NCBI RefSeq assembly: GCF_018417535.1
Contig: NZ_CP070977.1
Location: 868,001 to 932,000, forward strand
Origin: Burkholderia pyrrocinia
Lineage (GTDB): Bacteria > Pseudomonadota > Gammaproteobacteria > Burkholderiales > Burkholderiaceae
DNA: 64,000 nucleotides
Direction: 5' to 3'
Both the position numbers and the translations under genes were made by a program. How positions within the stretch are numbered: position 1 is the first letter of the stretch; each line of letters starts with the position of its first letter. The notes beneath the pieces were generated by a model, which was not told the DNA's origin, searched no databases, and worked only from the letters and a program-made list of their open reading frames with translations. This document shows, in pieces, positions 60,021-64,000 of the stretch.

Positions 60021-61985
60021 ATGAGCGAGCGAGCAGAAAACGTAGCGGGGATCGACGGTGCGGGCGGGGTGCCGTTGAACTCGGTGGAGCCGGATCTGGG
60101 AAGGGAAATCGATGTGCCATCGGACGATCCGTCGGCACTGTTCATGCGACCGGAACTGGATTGGTTCGACGAAGATGCGATTCAAGCGGTCAACAAGCGC
60201 CGAGACCGTGAAACGCGCGAAGCGCTCAAAGGGTTGGCGCGGCCGGAGTGGGTGCTGCAAAACCAGCCGGCCGGCGCTTCGCAGCCGCAGTCGCCGGCAC
60301 CGGCACCGGCGCCGAATCCGACGCCTTCGGGCAGCGAGTCAGCACCGCCGAAAGATGCGACTGCGGATCGTTCGGCGACGGCCGCCGCGAACGACAAGTC
60401 GAAATTCACGACCGAGCCGCTGGCCGAACCGCCCGCTTCGGTGTCCAAGCGCTACCTGCAAGCGGGCAGTCGCTATTTCCTGCGTGACGGCTCTCAGCAG
60501 CTCGCATTCGAGGACAGCGGCGCACGCATGGTGACGGCGCACAATCGGCCGGACATCGCGGAATCGATGGCGGAGATGGCGCTGGCGAAAGGCTGGCCGA
60601 ACATCCGTGTGAAGGGCCACGAGGATTTCCGACGCGATATGTGGCTGCACGCAGCGGTGCGCGGCATTGGCGTGACGGGGTATGCGCCGAACGAGGTCGA
60701 TCGCGCGCGCCTCGAGGAACTGATGGCCGAGCGCATGACGAACCGGGTCGAGCAGGCACCAGGTCGCGAGCAGCCGGGGGAACAGAAGTCGGCTGCGGCC
60801 GGCGCCGCTTCGAAGGCTGCGCCGGAGGAAGGAAAGCCGGCACCAGCCGAAGACGGTTTTCCCTATACGCTGGTCAAGCATGGCGCAGCACCTTATCGGA
60901 ATGAGAAGGATGCGTCGCCTTCGTACTTTGTGACGGTCCAAGATGCCCAGGGCGCGACGAAAACGGTTTGGGGCGTTGATCTCGCACGTGCGATGCCGGC
61001 GTCGGGTGTTCAGCCTGGCGATCGGATTGCGCTGGCAAATCTAGGGCGTCAGGCCGTTATGGTCGACGAGCCGGTGCGCGACGAGGAAGGGAGGATTGTT
61101 GGCACGCGGCCGAAGGAAACCGACCGCAACGTCTGGGAAATCAAGCGGGTCGAGCCGACGCGTAGCGCGTCCGCAGGGACGCCCGATGTTCCGTCGGGTG
61201 CGGCGAATCTGCTGCCAACCTCGAAAGATTCGGCGGTGGCTGCACCGGCACCCTCGACTGACATCAAGCAGGAATCGACACCTGTTGGCGAGTCGGCGCC
61301 CGCAACGGTAAACCTGGAGCGGTCGCTGGCGTTGCCGATCGATGTGAAGGGGCACTCTCCCGAGTCGGAATTTCGCGGAACGCTCGTGGCGCACGGTGCG
61401 GCGCCGTATCAGAACCGCGAGGGTGCGCAACGCGCTTATTTTGTGACCTTACGCGACGAGTCCGGCAGTAACGTCACCGTGTGGGGCGCGGACCTCGAGC
61501 GCGCGATCGCAGGAAGCGGTGCGCAGGAGGGCGACCGCGTCATGCTGTCGAACTATGGACGACATCGCGTGACGGTGCCGGTGCCTATCTCGGACAGGCT
61601 CGGTCACGTGACCGGAGTCGAGCCGCGCGAGATCGAGCGGTACGTCTGGAATGCGACAGTTGAACCGCGCGAGCGCGCTCCGGCTGCGGCGCCGATCGTG
61701 CCGGAAGATCCCTCTCGGGCGATGCACCTAGCTGTGATTGCCGAGGCGATGCGCGCGCAGGGTTTTAGTGAGCGCTCGGTCGCGAAGGTGCAGGCGAAGG
61801 CTGGGGTGGTGCTGGACAAACTCGGTGAGGACGGCGTGGCGGTGCCAGCGCCGCGTGTGTTCGATCCGAGCGGCCGCGCGCAGCAGCCGCGTTCGCGCGG
61901 CGAGCCAGTTGCGCCGTCTCCGGGCAAGGAGGTGGAGCGGGCGTTGAACTCTCAGCCGGCGTCGCCGGGAATGCCGGGACGGTAA
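60021..61985 (+). CDS. LPD7-domain protein with two tandem repeats
   Basis: 654 aa from ATG 60021. Residues about 141-240 are an LPD7 (large polyvalent protein associated) domain: YLQAGSRYFLRDGSQQLAFE, AMALAKGWPNIRVKGHEDFR-type. Then two repeats of about 100 residues (279-377 and 450-549), each with TLV-HGAAPYxN, YFVT(V/L)xD, VWG-DLxRAI and GDRxxLxNxGR. They are joined by Pro/Ala-rich linkers. In many relaxases these domains are fused at the C terminus; here they are a separate gene four bases before mobC. Confidence 0.75.
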   Translation: MSERAENVAGIDGAGGVPLNSVEPDLGREIDVPSDDPSALFMRPELDWFDEDAIQAVNKRRDRETREALKGLARPEWVLQNQPAGASQPQSPAPAPAPNPTPSGSESAPPKDATADRSATAAANDKSKFTTEPLAEPPASVSKRYLQAGSRYFLRDGSQQLAFEDSGARMVTAHNRPDIAESMAEMALAKGWPNIRVKGHEDFRRDMWLHAAVRGIGVTGYAPNEVDRARLEELMAERMTNRVEQAPGREQPGEQKSAAAGAASKAAPEEGKPAPAEDGFPYTLVKHGAAPYRNEKDASPSYFVTVQDAQGATKTVWGVDLARAMPASGVQPGDRIALANLGRQAVMVDEPVRDEEGRIVGTRPKETDRNVWEIKRVEPTRSASAGTPDVPSGAANLLPTSKDSAVAAPAPSTDIKQESTPVGESAPATVNLERSLALPIDVKGHSPESEFRGTLVAHGAAPYQNREGAQRAYFVTLRDESGSNVTVWGADLERAIAGSGAQEGDRVMLSNYGRHRVTVPVPISDRLGHVTGVEPREIERYVWNATVEPRERAPAAAPIVPEDPSRAMHLAVIAEAMRAQGFSERSVAKVQAKAGVVLDKLGEDGVAVPAPRVFDPSGRAQQPRSRGEPVAPSPGKEVERALNSQPASPGMPGR

Positions 61986-61988
61986 AAC

Positions 61989-62555
61989 ATGGCCACCCGG
62001 AAAGCGAGGCGGTCCGGTGCGCGCCCGCGCGCCGGCCGTCGCATCGACGTTGACCTCGGTGAGATGAAAGACGAGCTGCTGGCGTTTTGCCGTCGTCAGA
62101 ATGTCAGCGTCAGCGATGCGCTGCGGCAAATAGTCGGGCGCGTGCTTGACACCGACGTTCGGCGGCTTCCGCCGATCGAGACGGGACCGTCGGCGGGAGA
62201 ACCGGTACCGGTCAAGGTACGGCTGAGCGCGGCAGAGCACGAAGCCGTGCGTGAAGTCGCGGCCCGGATGGGCTTTACGACGAGCCGATTCTTCGTGGCG
62301 ATGGTTCGCGCGCTGGCGATGCGGCAGCCGCAGCTCGGCGAGCGGGAGGTGGCCGCCCTCGAGGAATCCAACTATCAACTGGCTGCGATCGGCCGCAACC
62401 TGAACCAGATCGCGCGGGCATTGAATGCCGATCTGGGCGTGGCGGGGCAGCGGGATCGCCTGGTGGTTATCGACGCGCTTCGCCGCGAGATCCACGCACA
62501 TCTGGAAAAAGTGCATGACATGCAGCGCGCGAATCTCGAGCGCTGGCAACGATAG
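61989..62555 (+). CDS. mobC: MobC-like relaxosome accessory protein
   Basis: 188 aa. Ribbon-helix-helix-type start (VKVRLSAAEHEAVREVAARM) and the MobC signature NYQLAAIGRNLNQIARALNA. It binds and melts DNA at oriT for the relaxase. 8 bp before the relaxase gene. Confidence 0.9.
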   Translation: MATRKARRSGARPRAGRRIDVDLGEMKDELLAFCRRQNVSVSDALRQIVGRVLDTDVRRLPPIETGPSAGEPVPVKVRLSAAEHEAVREVAARMGFTTSRFFVAMVRALAMRQPQLGEREVAALEESNYQLAAIGRNLNQIARALNADLGVAGQRDRLVVIDALRREIHAHLEKVHDMQRANLERWQR

Positions 62556-62563
62556 GAGTCGTC

Positions 62564-63562
62564 GTGGGACACCCTCAAGTGTATGTTGACGGCATTCTTG
62601 TGCATTGGGGCGACCGGCTTTTCTACGAGCCGGTGCGTGGCCGCCGGGCGCCGCGCGCAGCCCGCGTGCAGTGGGCGGGTCGGGCCGCGCGCGCGAGCGC
62701 GATGCGGGCGCAGATCGATCGTACGCTGAGGAAGGTGCCGGAAGTGATGGTCAAGATCACGAATCGGCCCGGTACGCGCAACGGCATGGCGGCGATTCGT
62801 AGCCATCTCGAGTATGTCAGTCGTAACGGCGAGGTCGAGCTGGAGGACCAGGACGGCGAATCTATCGCTGGCTGGCATGACGTGCAGGATCTTGCGCGTA
62901 TGTGGCGGCACGCGGGTCGCGGGATCGCCGAAGAAAGTGAGCGGCGGGAAGCATTCAACGTCATGCTGTCGATGCCGCCTGGCACGGATCGGGCGGCGGT
63001 CAAGGCGGCCGCGCGTGAATTTGCGCGCGAGGAATTCGGCGGCAAGCACGACTACGTGTTCGCTGCGCACAACGACGAGAACCATCCGCACGTTCACCTC
63101 GTCGTGCTGGCGCGTGGCCGTGACGGGCGGCGCCTGAATCCGCGTAAGGCGGATCTGCAACGCTGGCGCGAGCGCTTTGCGCACGAGCTGCGCGAGCATG
63201 GCGTCGAAGCGAACGCGACGCCGCGGCGCACGCGTGGTGTGACCCAGCGTTACGAGCGGCAGTCGATTCGGCAAATGCGGGAGCGGGGCGTGACGCCGCG
63301 CGCGCGGCCTGCGGCCCCGGATGCTCGCGCGACGTTCGAAGCGCATCTGCCGACGATGACGGCGTGGCGCGCGACGGCCGAGGTGCTGGCCTCATCCAGT
63401 GATGTGTCCGACCAACGCATGGCGCGTGAGATTACGGATTTTGTGAGGGAGATGCCGGTCGCCGTTGGAGCACGCGGGATCGACAAGCGCGATGTTGTGC
63501 CGCAGGCCGGTAAAAAACCGAGCGGGCATCGCCGTCGCGGTGTTCCCGACGCTGAGCGCTAA
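62564..63562 (+). CDS. MOBP-type relaxase (VirD2 family)
   Basis: 332 aa, GTG start. Motif III HNDENHPHVHLVV (His169, His174, His176, His178) coordinates metal; the upstream RPGTRNGMAAIRSHLEYVSR carries conserved residues. A candidate catalytic Tyr lies at the start of the domain, in LFYEPV or LEYVSR; I cannot decide. No primase or helicase domain, so the relaxase is short. Nicks oriT and pilots the strand through VirD4/VirB. Confidence 0.9.
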   Translation: MGHPQVYVDGILVHWGDRLFYEPVRGRRAPRAARVQWAGRAARASAMRAQIDRTLRKVPEVMVKITNRPGTRNGMAAIRSHLEYVSRNGEVELEDQDGESIAGWHDVQDLARMWRHAGRGIAEESERREAFNVMLSMPPGTDRAAVKAAAREFAREEFGGKHDYVFAAHNDENHPHVHLVVLARGRDGRRLNPRKADLQRWRERFAHELREHGVEANATPRRTRGVTQRYERQSIRQMRERGVTPRARPAAPDARATFEAHLPTMTAWRATAEVLASSSDVSDQRMAREITDFVREMPVAVGARGIDKRDVVPQAGKKPSGHRRRGVPDAER

Positions 63563-63567
63563 CCGTC

Positions 63568-64000
63568 ATGGCACAACCGATCATCCCGTGGATGGGAGGC
63601 AAGCGACGCCTGGCCGATGTCCTGATTCCACGTTTTCCACCGCACGCGTGCTATGTCGAGGTATTCGCGGGCAGCGCGGCGCTATTTTTTATGCGCCCGC
63701 CGGCGGACGTCGAAGTGCTGAACGACCTGAGCGGCGACATCGTGAATTTGTATCGCGTCGTCCAGCATCATCTCGAAGAGTTCGTCCGGCAATTCAAGTG
63801 GGCGTTGAGTAGCCGGCAGGTATTCAGGTGGTTGCGGGAGACGCGACCAGAGACGCTTACTGACATTCAGCGCGCTGCACGGTTCTACTATCTGCAGCAA
63901 AACTGCTTCGGTGGTCTTGTCACTGGGCAGACGTTTGGCACGGCGACGACGCAGCCGCCGGGGCTCAACCTATTGCGCATCGAAGAGACGTTGTCGGCTG
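63568..64000 (+). CDS. D12-class (Dam-like) adenine methyltransferase, 3' end missing
   Basis: 144 codons in the window, open to the edge. Motif I-type start: IIPWMGGKRRLADVLIPRFP, then YVEVFAGSAALFFMRPPADV and EVLNDLSGDIVNLYRVVQHH. These are the hallmarks of D12-class N6-adenine methyltransferases of phages and plasmids. It follows the relaxase by 5 bp. Probably protects transferred DNA. Confidence 0.88.
   Translation, partial: MAQPIIPWMGGKRRLADVLIPRFPPHACYVEVFAGSAALFFMRPPADVEVLNDLSGDIVNLYRVVQHHLEEFVRQFKWALSSRQVFRWLRETRPETLTDIQRAARFYYLQQNCFGGLVTGQTFGTATTQPPGLNLLRIEETLSA

Larger units (their letters stand above)
8863..64000. mobile_element. Integrated conjugative element in rimO (left 55 kb, right end not in window)
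   Basis: Starts at the break in rimO and continues to the window edge. It carries DarTG, a phage-like repressor/Cro/CII region, an O/P-type replication module with iterons, ParA/ParB, topoisomerase III, a complete VirB set, VirD4, primase, MobC, relaxase and DNA methyltransferases. That makes it a self-transmissible ICE or an integrated conjugative plasmid. No tyrosine or serine recombinase is visible in the window, so an integrase would be expected near the right end. Confidence 0.85.

Overview
The window is Burkholderia-like chromosomal DNA (high GC, codons ending in G/C). It carries the classical phaC-phaA-phaB-phaR polyhydroxyalkanoate cluster next to pgeF and an RluD-type pseudouridine synthase gene, the arrangement I associate with Burkholderia chromosome 1. 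Bases 1-8.8 kb are core chromosome: rluD (5' end missing), pgeF, phaCAB, phaR, a secreted LprI-domain protein and a small minus-strand gene. At 8818 the core gene rimO begins with the expected MSQSPKVGFVSLGCP, but homology stops after codon 15. From there to the end of the window the DNA belongs to an integrated conjugative element (ICE) whose left end lies in rimO. The right end, the rest of rimO and any integrase lie beyond 64000.

The element is a chimera. Its left part (8.9-15 kb) holds a DarT/DarG toxin-antitoxin pair directly inside the junction, a decayed gene, and a lambda-style immunity region (CI-like repressor, divergent Cro-like gene with paired operators, CII-like gene). The 14-25 kb stretch is a run of tightly packed, often ATGA-overlapping genes, most without known function: a coiled-coil membrane protein, a substrate-binding domain fused to LysM, a PrpA/B-type phosphatase, an AAA+ ATPase next to a PH-like membrane protein, a DNA methyltransferase coupled to a PAPS-reductase-family protein, and several micro-ORFs. 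The 25.9-29.4 kb stretch is a replication module: an SF1 helicase, a lambda O-like protein whose gene contains an iteron-like array of GTTAC/GTAAC repeats, and a lambda P-like protein. A terminator at 32.5 kb separates this from parA-parB.

From 34.5 kb to the end lies one long plus-strand conjugation region: virB1, topB, virB2, a virB3-virB4 fusion, virB6, virB5, virB7, virB8, virB9, virB10 and virB11, then a DksA/TraR zinc-finger protein, a YadA-type trimeric autotransporter, an OmpA-like protein, an SSB-like protein with a DDVPF tail, a PLD nuclease, a VirD4-like paralogue, a PH-domain protein, VirD4 split into two genes, a primase with pentapeptide repeats, an LPD7 protein, MobC, a MOBP-type relaxase and the start of a D12-class adenine methylase. 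The parts fit together as follows: phage-type switch and O/P-type replication, ParAB and DarTG for maintenance, EexN-like exclusion, and a VirB/VirD4 system with its own surface adhesin for transfer.

The most unusual signals are the rimO junction, the iteron array inside the O-like gene, two hairpins that share an 18-nt loop but have different stems (upstream of virB2 and of the autotransporter), the split VirD4, and the duplicated small gene with a conserved leader found both outside and inside the element.
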